From assembly GCA_002495675.1 (NCBI GenBank), contig DAGH01000004.1, positions 1 to 25,561 of the forward strand: 25,561 bases of DNA. The letters run 5' to 3'. The notes under the pieces are model-generated. The model had not been told where the DNA came from and ran no database searches. It saw only the letters and a program-made list of their open reading frames with translations. Positions 1-7,163 of this stretch are shown one piece after another. Each line of letters starts with the position of its first letter. Positions within the stretch are counted from its first letter, which is position 1. The translations under genes were made by a program, and so were the position numbers. The stretch is from Euryarchaeota archaeon UBA182 (lineage in GTDB: Archaea; Thermoplasmatota; Poseidoniia; Poseidoniales; Thalassarchaeaceae).

Positions 1-568
1 ATTCAACGCCGGAAAACTCACCAGTGCCGACGGACAAATGAAAGCCAGGTTAACGACTTTGCTGGATTGTTCGAGAGGTAGTGCATGGCCGCCGTCAGTT
101 CGTACCGTAAGGCGTTCTGTTAAGTCAGATAACGAACGAGACCCTCATCCCTATTTGCCAAGGTCTCTCCGGAGATCAAGGGACTATAGGGAGACCGCTG
201 GCGCGAAGTCAGAGGAAGGCGAGGGCAACGGTAGGTCAGTATGCTCCGAATGCACTGGGCTACACGCGCAATACAAAGGACGGGACAATGGGCTGCTGCT
301 CCGAGAGGAATGATGGCTATCCCGAAACCCGTTCGTAGTTCGGATCGAGGGCTGTAACTCGCCCTCGTGAAGCTGGATTAGGTAGTAATCGCGTCTCAAA
401 AAGGCGCGGTGAATACGCCCCTGTTCCTTGCACACACCGCCCGTCAAACCATCTTAGTTGGGGGTGGGTGAGGCTGCCTTTTAGTGGGGTATTCGAGCCT
501 GCTTTCGACAAGGAGGGTTAAGTCGTAACAAGGTATCTGTAGGGGAACCTGCAGATGGATCACCTCCT
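1..568 (+). rRNA. 16S ribosomal RNA, 3' part (5' end outside window)
   Basis: This is the 3' third of a small-subunit rRNA gene; the window opens inside it. The universal decoding-site region lies at 428-445 (ttgcacacaccgcccgtc), the near-universal aagtcgtaacaaggta at 520-535, and the tail ends in the anti-Shine-Dalgarno sequence cacctcct at 561-568, which fixes the 3' end. The segment around 130-160 (aacgaacgagaccc) is of archaeal type. No 23S, 5S or tRNA gene follows; the next gene is a transporter. That fits the unlinked rRNA genes known in Thermoplasmata. The short open frames inside this stretch on both strands are chance ORFs in rRNA. Confidence 0.97.
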
Positions 569-591
569 ACGTAACTCTGGAAACCGGGATT

Positions 592-634
592 GGTGGGGCG
601 ACTTTGTCGCCCCACCGCCCAACCAGTTTTTTTT
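592..634 (+). terminator. Hairpin plus T-run after 16S rRNA
   Basis: There is a perfect 11-bp inverted repeat at 592-602 and 606-616 (ggtggggcgac / gtcgccccacc) with a 3-base loop. Eleven bases later comes a run of eight T at 627-634. The oligo-T is the element archaeal RNA polymerase needs for termination; the hairpin may instead protect or process the pre-rRNA 3' end. It lies 24 bases past the mature 16S end and 100 bases before the next gene, so it separates the rRNA unit from the transporter operon. Confidence 0.75.
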
Positions 635-704
635 CAATCGCGCTAAAATCATGGCATGATTTGGGTATCAGAACAGCACTTGGTTCCGTTTTTTGCCGAA
701 TCTC

Positions 705-710
705 TATATA
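705..710 (+). promoter_or_regulatory. TATA box of the amino-acid transporter operon
   Basis: TATATA is centred about 26-27 bases before the ATG at 734, the archaeal distance from TATA box to transcription start. Transcription would begin at or next to the start codon, giving a leaderless mRNA. This argues against the ATG at 710, which lies inside the box, and against the start at 656. Confidence 0.6.
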
Positions 711-733
711 TGGTACCAATCCTAAAGCGGACG

Positions 734-1912
734 ATGCAACGACTGATCGCTGCTACACTTATGCTGACAATGATGACTGCGGCTTTCGCTGGGTGCACCG
801 GCGGAGACGATGACGGATTAACACAAGATGACGTCGACCAGGCTCGTGAAGAGGGCCGATTGGCAGGGATAGCGGAAGCAACACCTGTTAGCACCCTTGA
901 CACCATTATGGCCCGCGACTCCCTCAAGTGTGGAGTCAAAGAGAGCCAGTGGGGCATGGGATTCTTGTCCACTGACGGTGTCCGATCCGGGCTTGACATA
1001 GAGTACTGCAAGGCCATTGCAGCTGCAATCGGCCTTGATCCTATGACTCAGATCGAGTGGATACCCGCTTCAAGCCAAGACCGATTCGAGAAACTCGCCA
1101 GCGAGGAAATTGACGTCCTAATCAGGACAACAACTTGGACGACATCCCGTGATGCCGATCTCAATGCTGACTTCGCTGGAATCAACTTCTACGACGGACA
1201 GGGGATTCTAATCAGAGGAGACGCCGTCAACAACCCAGGTGCTGATTCCTACACCTCAAGCGCACTATCCGGAGCTAACATCTGCGTCGGAACAGGTACG
1301 ACAACGGAAGGAAATCTAGCAGATTGGAACACCGTGAACAGCGTTGGTGCAACCGTCGTCGGCGTCGCTGACGCTGCCGAGGGCACACAGAAGCTAGTCG
1401 CTGGCGAGTGCGATGCATTCACAGGGGACATGTCTGCCATGGTCGCCAAGAAGTACACCTTGGAACTGGACGGAACCTGCGCTGACTGCCAGCTTTGGAT
1501 CGCTCCAGAACTCCTATCAAAGGAGCCTCTCGCAGCAGCCGTGAGAGACAACGATGACGACTGGAAGGACGTCGTAGAGTGGGTATGGTTCGGTATGGTC
1601 ACTGCCGAGGAAATGTCGATTACATCTGACAACTATGCAACGGCTGACACCTCTGTACCAGCTGTCGACAGGCTGCTCAACAGCAACCTCGGGCTCGGCA
1701 CAGAAGCCAACCCACTTCCAGACACCTGGATGCAGAGCGTCCTGGATTCGGTCGGAAACTATGGAGAGGCGTATGACAATTCGTTCTGTGACGGTACATA
1801 CGACGGTCACTCAGGATCAGCGGCCATGACAGGATGCGTCCTAGACCGAGCGGGTACCGACAACGCACTCGTCTCAGAGGGCGGACTTCAGTTCGCTCCT
1901 CCAATGCGCTGA
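734..1912 (+). CDS. aapJ: General L-amino-acid ABC transporter, substrate-binding lipoprotein (AapJ-like)
   Basis: This is an extracytoplasmic solute-binding protein of the polar/general L-amino-acid family, 392 aa from the chosen start. That start gives a clean lipoprotein signal: a hydrophobic stretch ending in AFAGC, with the lipidated Cys at residue 21, followed by an acidic linker (GGDDDG). The mature part has hallmarks of AapJ: a Leu-Lys-Cys-Gly-Val opening strand, a GLDIEYCKAIAAAIG-type segment, EIDVLIRTTTWT, and NFYDGQGILIR. It ends GGLQFAPPMR, close to the usual AapJ C-terminus. Several Cys pairs could form disulfides outside the cell. It should capture amino acids and deliver them to the two permeases downstream. 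The upstream ATGs at 656 and 710 are rejected because a TATA box sits at 705-710. The symbol rests on family resemblance; the exact substrates are unknown. Confidence 0.88.
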   Translation: MQRLIAATLMLTMMTAAFAGCTGGDDDGLTQDDVDQAREEGRLAGIAEATPVSTLDTIMARDSLKCGVKESQWGMGFLSTDGVRSGLDIEYCKAIAAAIGLDPMTQIEWIPASSQDRFEKLASEEIDVLIRTTTWTTSRDADLNADFAGINFYDGQGILIRGDAVNNPGADSYTSSALSGANICVGTGTTTEGNLADWNTVNSVGATVVGVADAAEGTQKLVAGECDAFTGDMSAMVAKKYTLELDGTCADCQLWIAPELLSKEPLAAAVRDNDDDWKDVVEWVWFGMVTAEEMSITSDNYATADTSVPAVDRLLNSNLGLGTEANPLPDTWMQSVLDSVGNYGEAYDNSFCDGTYDGHSGSAAMTGCVLDRAGTDNALVSEGGLQFAPPMR

Positions 1913-1945
1913 ATACTTTAGCGATTGACTGAAGCAAAACCAAAC

Positions 1946-1978
1946 TCCTCGAGGGGGGCCACTCGCCTCCCTCGGGGA
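1946..1978 (+). terminator. Stem-loop between binding-protein and permease genes (attenuator-like)
   Basis: A 14-bp stem pairs 1946-1959 with 1965-1978 around a 5-base loop (cactc), with two G-U pairs. A weak T-rich stretch (catttattc) follows. It starts 33 bases after the aapJ stop. Such elements after a binding-protein gene often protect the upstream mRNA end or partly terminate, so that the binding protein is made in excess of the membrane subunits. The T-run is short, so partial termination or mRNA stabilisation is likelier than a full stop. A TATA-like ctataa at 1997-2002 could start a second transcript. Confidence 0.55.
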
Positions 1979-2088
1979 CATTTATTCAAAAGGGGGCTAT
2001 AACCATCCTAAATCTAACCACGCTTAGTAGCCTCCCTAATTGGGCCAAGTCACAAGCAACGAGGGCCAGATCCGATCCATCTGCCTAC

Positions 2089-3837
2089 TTGTCTTCCACC
2101 ATTATCTATGGCATCTCAATCTGGTTGCTATGGTCATACTGCTCGAAAACACTAACCCCCACAATAGGCTCGATAACAGACTTAAGCAGGAGTTTTGTTG
2201 TTAACGGCGTTGAGCTCAATCCATCATACATCGGAGAAAATCAAGTAGCATGGTGGGCCAGTGCAGCGATCTTGATGCTATTTCTATTGGCACTCAACGA
2301 ATTTGGCAATATCATCAACCCTAGAAATCTGAATGGATATGCGACTTCCTTGTTTGGCGTTCTCTCAGTGCTCGTTGTACAGCTGATGATATCAATATTG
2401 GATTTCACCCCAACGGAAGGTCTCCCATTCTTGATAATTGGAATGCCCGTTCTTGCATCCTACCTACTATTATTGGGGGACCTGCCAGAGATCCTCTCAA
2501 TACGAGCTTCCAGGGGCCAATACCTCAGGTCGGGAATTCCAACGGGCTTCTTCATTTTACTTTCCCTGTTCCTGACCTCCACGCCGATGGTGATCAGACA
2601 AAACATGGTCCAGCTCTTTTCTGCCTCTATAGTCATTCTTACGATCTTTGCATGGGTAATGATAAAATCTGAGTCGGGTGATCCAAGAGAACAAGACAGG
2701 AGATTTTCTGCACTTGTTTTCATGATTTCCGTTCCAGGAGTCCTGTTTGTGACAATCAGATTTTTGTTGCTTCTGAATAATCCTGATACAGTCACAAGGG
2801 AAAGATGGAATCTTGATTGGAGTTTTATGAACGACCTGAATTCCTTCATAATCAACGTATGGCCCGTTGACGCAGTGTTTGGGGAAGACACTAGATGGAG
2901 ATTCTACATTGCTGCCATAGTAAACTCAGCGCGTGCTACATTACTGAGTATAGTGCTTTGCACGATTTTGGGAATTTTCATCGGTGTGATGCGACTCTCA
3001 TCAAACAAACTCGCTTCATCAATGGCAACAGTGTATGTGGAGGTCTTCAGGAACCTCCCACTAGCTGTCCTATTGTTCCTAATCGCAACCCAACTAGGTG
3101 AGACACTTCCACTTTTCAGAGAAGAGGCTAACCTCAATGGTTGGTTGTACTACAGCAACAAGGGGATTTGGACACCAACGACCGAAACTTGGAGACTTGG
3201 ACTGTTTCTAATACTACTGATTTCGGTCTGGATTGCATTCAGGATAATGGGCAGGGATGGAGTTGATGACTCTAACAGGGCCGTCCTGCAAAGGTCCGGT
3301 ATATGGGGTGCTACGACCGTACTCGGAATTGCTTTGATGATCGAAGGGGCAACGACACCTGAGGTGGTAAAACCAATCCCAGAAAGTCCGGCATCCTGGT
3401 CAGTAGTTGAAAGCACTGCATTCGAGATCACGCCAATGTTCACTGCGATGGTGATGGGTCTTACATTATTCACAGCATCCGTAGTCGCGGAAGTAGTTCG
3501 GGGCAGCATACAATCTCTTCCAAGGGGGCAAGTGGAGGCTGCCGTGTCTCTTGCACTAACGCCATACCAGAGATTGAGGTTGGTTATACTGCCACAGGCC
3601 CTCAGAAGTATGATTCCATTACTGAATAGCCAATACATGAACGTCTGGAAAAATAGCAGTCTTGCCATAATCGTAGCATACAGTGACGTGTTTTATGTAA
3701 TATTCGTGATGATGAATAACGTCGGGAAATTGATACCGCTATTCATACTATTACTCGTGACATATCAGGCGGGGAGCCTGCTAATCTCCGGATTCATGAA
3801 TGCATACAATGCAAGGGTGACCAGGGTGAGAATATGA
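2089..3837 (+). CDS. aapQ: Amino-acid ABC transporter permease (AapQ-like, enlarged)
   Basis: This is an inner-membrane permease of the HisM/GlnP (BPD_transp_1) family, 582 aa from TTG 2089. The C-terminal half carries the family core: a VYVEVFRNLPLAVLL-type segment near residues 320-335 and the EAA loop that docks the ATPase (EAAVSLALTPYQRLRLVILPQALR-like, near residues 480-505), followed by NVWKNSSLAII, typical of AapQ. The N-terminal half adds about seven hydrophobic segments absent from typical ~400-aa AapQ proteins. No in-frame ATG or GTG precedes the TTG back to the stop at 1930-1932, and the first in-frame ATG falls after the first membrane segment. Either TTG 2089 or a rare start such as ATC 2005 or ATA 1999 is used. 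The 3' end overlaps the next gene by 4 bases (ATGA), implying translational coupling. Confidence 0.85.
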   Translation: MSSTIIYGISIWLLWSYCSKTLTPTIGSITDLSRSFVVNGVELNPSYIGENQVAWWASAAILMLFLLALNEFGNIINPRNLNGYATSLFGVLSVLVVQLMISILDFTPTEGLPFLIIGMPVLASYLLLLGDLPEILSIRASRGQYLRSGIPTGFFILLSLFLTSTPMVIRQNMVQLFSASIVILTIFAWVMIKSESGDPREQDRRFSALVFMISVPGVLFVTIRFLLLLNNPDTVTRERWNLDWSFMNDLNSFIINVWPVDAVFGEDTRWRFYIAAIVNSARATLLSIVLCTILGIFIGVMRLSSNKLASSMATVYVEVFRNLPLAVLLFLIATQLGETLPLFREEANLNGWLYYSNKGIWTPTTETWRLGLFLILLISVWIAFRIMGRDGVDDSNRAVLQRSGIWGATTVLGIALMIEGATTPEVVKPIPESPASWSVVESTAFEITPMFTAMVMGLTLFTASVVAEVVRGSIQSLPRGQVEAAVSLALTPYQRLRLVILPQALRSMIPLLNSQYMNVWKNSSLAIIVAYSDVFYVIFVMMNNVGKLIPLFILLLVTYQAGSLLISGFMNAYNARVTRVRI

Positions 3838-5426
3838 GTTCGGACTCATTCAGTGGTCGTTCCCCTAGGCCAAGGTCCGATTTTGAGATCGCTTTGTTGG
3901 ATGTGGAGGTCGGTTTCACCGGCAGGTCGTCCGAGGAGGGCACTGACAAGGATATTGTTTTCTCTTATCTTGCGTTGGCTGTGGGGTCAATTTGGTTCCT
4001 CCTTATGTTCTCAAGCCACTATTCCATGGAATTGAGTGAGAGGGTGTCAAGCATCGACAGGCTCCTATATTCCCTAGGAACATCGTTTTTCCAATCGTTC
4101 CTAATTTGGATACTAACACTTACCATCATCAAAAGAACATTCCTTCGAACTCCTTCTATCGCTCTCTTGGGAGTGGGATCGGCTGTGGCAGTTTACTACA
4201 TAGTGGAACTTTCTCTGGAGATTGCTCTACTAACGATGAGGTGGGACATAATTTGGGCTAACAGGGTACTGACATTGTTGGGGGCGAGGATGACAGAGGC
4301 AATGACCCAAGATTATCTCCCATCTCAGAACTGGAGATTGTGGCCGGTGATCTATCTAACGTGGGGGCTATTTGGTGCTGCCTATGGCCTCTCAAAGACT
4401 AAGACAAAGACATTTTCCATGTACTTCCTGATAGGTACACTGGTAATATTAGCCTACGCGCTCAACCCGGAGTATGCCAACTACAATGTCAATGGCGCTC
4501 GAACTAAGTTGCTTTACGCAACTTCCATTGCAATTCTCGCATTCGCCACATTCAGGTATTACTCAAACATCAGCGACGAGTACATGGTAAACCGCGTGAA
4601 ACGACTCATTCTACTCCTTGCAGTGTTTGATTTTATAATGGCGATACTCATCATGGATCCTCCCATTTTCCTTCAATCTATCGCGGCCTACCTTGAGTTG
4701 ATTCCTGTAATCGGCTCGCTGTTCAGTCCATTGACAGAGCCTGGAGTCCCTCCATCTGAGTGGGGTGGCCTATTCGTGAACATCATCGTAGCCGCTGCGG
4801 GCTGTGTACTAGGCCTCGGTGTCGGCATCCTACTCGCCTTCGGCCGCCAGAGCAAACTCCCAATTCTGAAATGGCCGTCTGTATCGATTATCGAGATTGT
4901 CCGCTCAGGCCCCTTGATCTGTTGGCTTTACTTTGCGATGTACCTCCTCCCGGATATCGTGGACCCCCTATTTTCCAATCCTGAGGATTTTGACAATATC
5001 ATCCGGATGATGGTAATTTTCAGCTTATTTGGAGGAGTGTACATCGCTGAGGTCATCAGGGGAGGTTTGCAGGCTGTGGACAGCGGACAGAAAGAGGCCG
5101 CCATGGCTCTAGGATTGACTCCAATCCAGACAAAGCGACTGGTCGAGCTGCCAAACGCAATTCGAACAACCCTGCCTACAATTGTCAGCCAGTTCATTGG
5201 ACTCTGGAAAGATACCACGCTCCTCTTTATAATCAATATTCTCGATTTCTTTAAGATAGCCAAGGACATGCCTAACACAGACCTGTCGTTCTTGGGGTAT
5301 TTCCTTGAACCCTTATATTTCTCAGCGGTTGTCTTCTGGGTATTTGCGTTCTACTTATCTAGAGTCTCTATCGGAGTCGAAAAGGGACTTGGGTTGATCA
5401 AGGATGGAGGAGGGGAAAAAGCATGA
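3834..5426 (+). CDS. aapM: Amino-acid ABC transporter permease (AapM-like, enlarged)
   Basis: This is the second permease subunit, 530 aa. The C-terminal ~220 residues match the BPD_transp_1 core in AapM style: WGGLFVNIIVAAAG, an IIEIVRSGPLICWL segment, a YIAEVIRGGLQAV segment, then the EAA loop (QKEAAMALGLTPIQTKRLVELPNAIR-like) and FIGLWKDTTLLFII. The first ~300 residues hold about eight further hydrophobic stretches joined by short loops, well beyond bacterial AapM (~380 aa). The hydrophilic N-terminal ~40 residues are probably cytoplasmic. It should pair with the preceding permease as a heterodimer served by the downstream ATPase. The ATG at 3834 overlaps the upstream stop, and its own stop overlaps the ATPase start at 5423 in the same ATGA manner, so the three genes form a tight operon. 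Confidence 0.85.
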   Translation: MSSDSFSGRSPRPRSDFEIALLDVEVGFTGRSSEEGTDKDIVFSYLALAVGSIWFLLMFSSHYSMELSERVSSIDRLLYSLGTSFFQSFLIWILTLTIIKRTFLRTPSIALLGVGSAVAVYYIVELSLEIALLTMRWDIIWANRVLTLLGARMTEAMTQDYLPSQNWRLWPVIYLTWGLFGAAYGLSKTKTKTFSMYFLIGTLVILAYALNPEYANYNVNGARTKLLYATSIAILAFATFRYYSNISDEYMVNRVKRLILLLAVFDFIMAILIMDPPIFLQSIAAYLELIPVIGSLFSPLTEPGVPPSEWGGLFVNIIVAAAGCVLGLGVGILLAFGRQSKLPILKWPSVSIIEIVRSGPLICWLYFAMYLLPDIVDPLFSNPEDFDNIIRMMVIFSLFGGVYIAEVIRGGLQAVDSGQKEAAMALGLTPIQTKRLVELPNAIRTTLPTIVSQFIGLWKDTTLLFIINILDFFKIAKDMPNTDLSFLGYFLEPLYFSAVVFWVFAFYLSRVSIGVEKGLGLIKDGGGEKA

Positions 5427-6169
5427 GTAAGCGAGATGTGATTATAAAAACAGAAGGTGTGATGGTAAATTTTGGTGAATTTTGGGCATTGAAGGGCATT
5501 GATATCGAGGTGAAAAGAGGCGAGATAATTGTAATTCTAGGACCATCTGGGTCAGGGAAATCTACATTCATCAGAACCCTGAACAGACTCCAACCCCATA
5601 GTGCTGGAACAATAGTCGTGAATGGAATTGGGATGAACGACAAAACCAGTGTCTCGAATCTAAAGAAGATTAGAGCAGACGTGGGATTCGTTTTCCAACA
5701 GTTCAATTTATTTCCACACTTGACGATACTTGAGAACATTACATTGGCTCCGATGAAGGTTAATGGCCTGTCAAAATCTGAAGCGGAAGACAAGGCCATG
5801 GCCCTCCTGGAGCGCGTTGGAATACCAGAGCAGGCATACAAGTATCCAAGTGGCCTCTCAGGAGGTCAACAACAACGTGTTGCCATTGCTAGAGCTTTGG
5901 CCATGGACCCAAAAATCATGCTTTTCGATGAGCCAACCTCAGCATTAGATCCAGAGATGATTAAGGAGGTGTTGGATGTGATGGTCGACCTCGCTAAGTC
6001 AAACGTCACAATGATTGTAGTGACTCATGAGATGGGCTTCGCAAAGGAAGTGGGGGACAGATGCATCTTGTTTGATGAGGGCCATTTGATAGAAGAGGCA
6101 CCACCAGAAGAATTCTTCTCGAATCCAAAGCATGAGAGGACCAAACTGTTCCTGAATCAGATCCTGTAA
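5423..6169 (+). CDS. aapP: Amino-acid ABC transporter ATP-binding protein (AapP/GlnQ-like)
   Basis: This is the cytoplasmic ATPase that powers the importer, 248 aa, the normal length of the GlnQ/HisP/AapP family. All motifs are intact: Walker A GPSGSGKST at 40-48, Q-loop in FVFQQFNLF near 89-97, signature LSGGQ at 145-149 followed by QQRVAIARAL, Walker B IMLFDE at 165-170 with D-loop SALD, and the switch His of THEMG at 202. The conserved PEMIKEVLDVM stretch after the D-loop is typical of polar amino-acid transporters. It begins inside the stop of the second permease gene (ATGA) and is the last gene of the operon; 21 bases separate its stop from that of the convergent NAD kinase gene, with no clear terminator between them. 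Confidence 0.95.
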   Translation: MSKRDVIIKTEGVMVNFGEFWALKGIDIEVKRGEIIVILGPSGSGKSTFIRTLNRLQPHSAGTIVVNGIGMNDKTSVSNLKKIRADVGFVFQQFNLFPHLTILENITLAPMKVNGLSKSEAEDKAMALLERVGIPEQAYKYPSGLSGGQQQRVAIARALAMDPKIMLFDEPTSALDPEMIKEVLDVMVDLAKSNVTMIVVTHEMGFAKEVGDRCILFDEGHLIEEAPPEEFFSNPKHERTKLFLNQIL

Positions 6170-6190
6170 GTCACAATGGGGGCTGAGAAT

Positions 6191-7075
6191 TTATCTTTTC
6201 AAGGCAGAGACCCTACTGTATATGTCCTCAGAAAAGGTAACGAGCTTCAGCTTAGGACCATTGTTATTGACTGAGATTCTGGCACCTCTAGTGAAGTGGA
6301 TTTCATCCCAGCCATCAGCGACCACATACCCCCTGTGCATATCACTCGTCAATGTTGTAGTTTGGTCGGTCCAAGCCCAGTGGGATCCATCTTCTGCCCT
6401 CTTATTTGAAGGCAGATCTCTGGAGACTACGAGATAGTGATCATTCACGTCGCTCATCGAGAATTCAAACATGCTCAGATCTACCACATGCCTGAACCAT
6501 GCACCCTGGCCCAAGAATGTAGAAAATAGTAATCCTGATGAAGATTGCCTCACGTCTAATTCCGGATAGTTGGGGTTGCTCGCTCTTTTCAGGCGATACT
6601 TCGAGGGTTGATACTGGTGTGTGTTGGCCACAAGAAGATCGTTCAATGCGGGGTCGGATCTGATTATGTTCCCAGAGGTTGACATTATCTCTGCCTGTAG
6701 CCTTGGAATTGTGTTGATTATGCAAGACCCCCGAAGGAGGCGATTCAAGTCCTCGGGAAACCGAGTCGGGTCGCTTCCCATGAAAAATCCGAAGGACCCA
6801 CTTCCACCGCTGTCCATTGGATGACTGTTTACCCCCATGACTAATGTTCGATCGTCAACTGAGTGGGCGATAGAAGTCAATGTGCCATCTCCCCCCAGAA
6901 CAATTACTGCCTCTGGACCTAGGAAATCGTCCCTTTCGACCTCTTCCCTAGGAACCGTTCTAAAATCAAATCCATAGGTCTGTTTAGCCTTATCCAATGT
7001 TGAAATCACAGTGCTCAGGGCAACGTCGTGGACCTGCTCGTGATTTTTCTTGAACACGACAAGTAGGTTGTTCAT
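6191..7075 (-). CDS. NAD kinase (ATP-NAD kinase family, NADK2-like features)
   Basis: This enzyme probably phosphorylates NAD to NADP, 294 aa. The nucleotide-binding motif GGDGT is at 61-65, and the second conserved Asn-Asp pair sits in LNDLLVA (145-146). A glycine-rich SSGLLFSTFLGQGAW segment at about 179-193 corresponds to the usual SSGLxxSTxxGSTAW. Where bacterial enzymes have GIN-G-LGFL, this protein reads GVNSHPMDSGG (81-91), which resembles the GVNTDPxRSEG of the mitochondrial NADK2 branch. The ATG at 7075 is supported by a TATA-like element (tatcataac on the minus strand, 7102-7110) about 29 bases upstream. It is a single gene, convergent with the transporter operon and divergent from the lipoprotein gene. 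Function is secure at family level; phosphate-donor preference is not readable. Confidence 0.85.
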   Translation of the reverse strand: MNNLLVVFKKNHEQVHDVALSTVISTLDKAKQTYGFDFRTVPREEVERDDFLGPEAVIVLGGDGTLTSIAHSVDDRTLVMGVNSHPMDSGGSGSFGFFMGSDPTRFPEDLNRLLRGSCIINTIPRLQAEIMSTSGNIIRSDPALNDLLVANTHQYQPSKYRLKRASNPNYPELDVRQSSSGLLFSTFLGQGAWFRHVVDLSMFEFSMSDVNDHYLVVSRDLPSNKRAEDGSHWAWTDQTTTLTSDMHRGYVVADGWDEIHFTRGARISVNNNGPKLKLVTFSEDIYSRVSALKR

Positions 7076-7101
7076 TGCGACGCCCGTTCCTACGAACCAT
7101 C

Positions 7102-7110
7102 GTTATGATA
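7102..7110 (-). promoter_or_regulatory. TATA-like box for the NAD kinase gene
   Basis: On the minus strand the element reads tatcataac. Its centre is about 29-31 bases before the ATG at 7075, close to the leaderless distance seen for other first genes here. It is not a perfect archaeal TATA match. Confidence 0.4.
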
Positions 7111-7163
7111 TCAAGGGAACCCCGATTCAGAAACCTCATTTCAATCCCCACCATCCGAGGCAT

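Noticed and set aside
38..511. Open frames on both strands inside the first 570 bases
   Set aside because: They lie within the 16S rRNA gene, whose conserved sites are unmistakable; they have no protein-like features.
656..733. Longer aapJ reading frame starting at 656 or 710
   Set aside because: It would run through the TATA box at 705-710 and bury the lipoprotein signal peptide behind 26 extra residues.
569..733. Possible tRNA gene in the 16S spacer
   Set aside because: No cloverleaf or T-arm signature is visible; the spacer holds only the hairpin, T-run and TATA box.
604..1017. Open frames overlapping the aapJ start on both strands
   Set aside because: They overlap the terminator, promoter and lipoprotein signal region of a clear gene and show biased, shadow-type composition.
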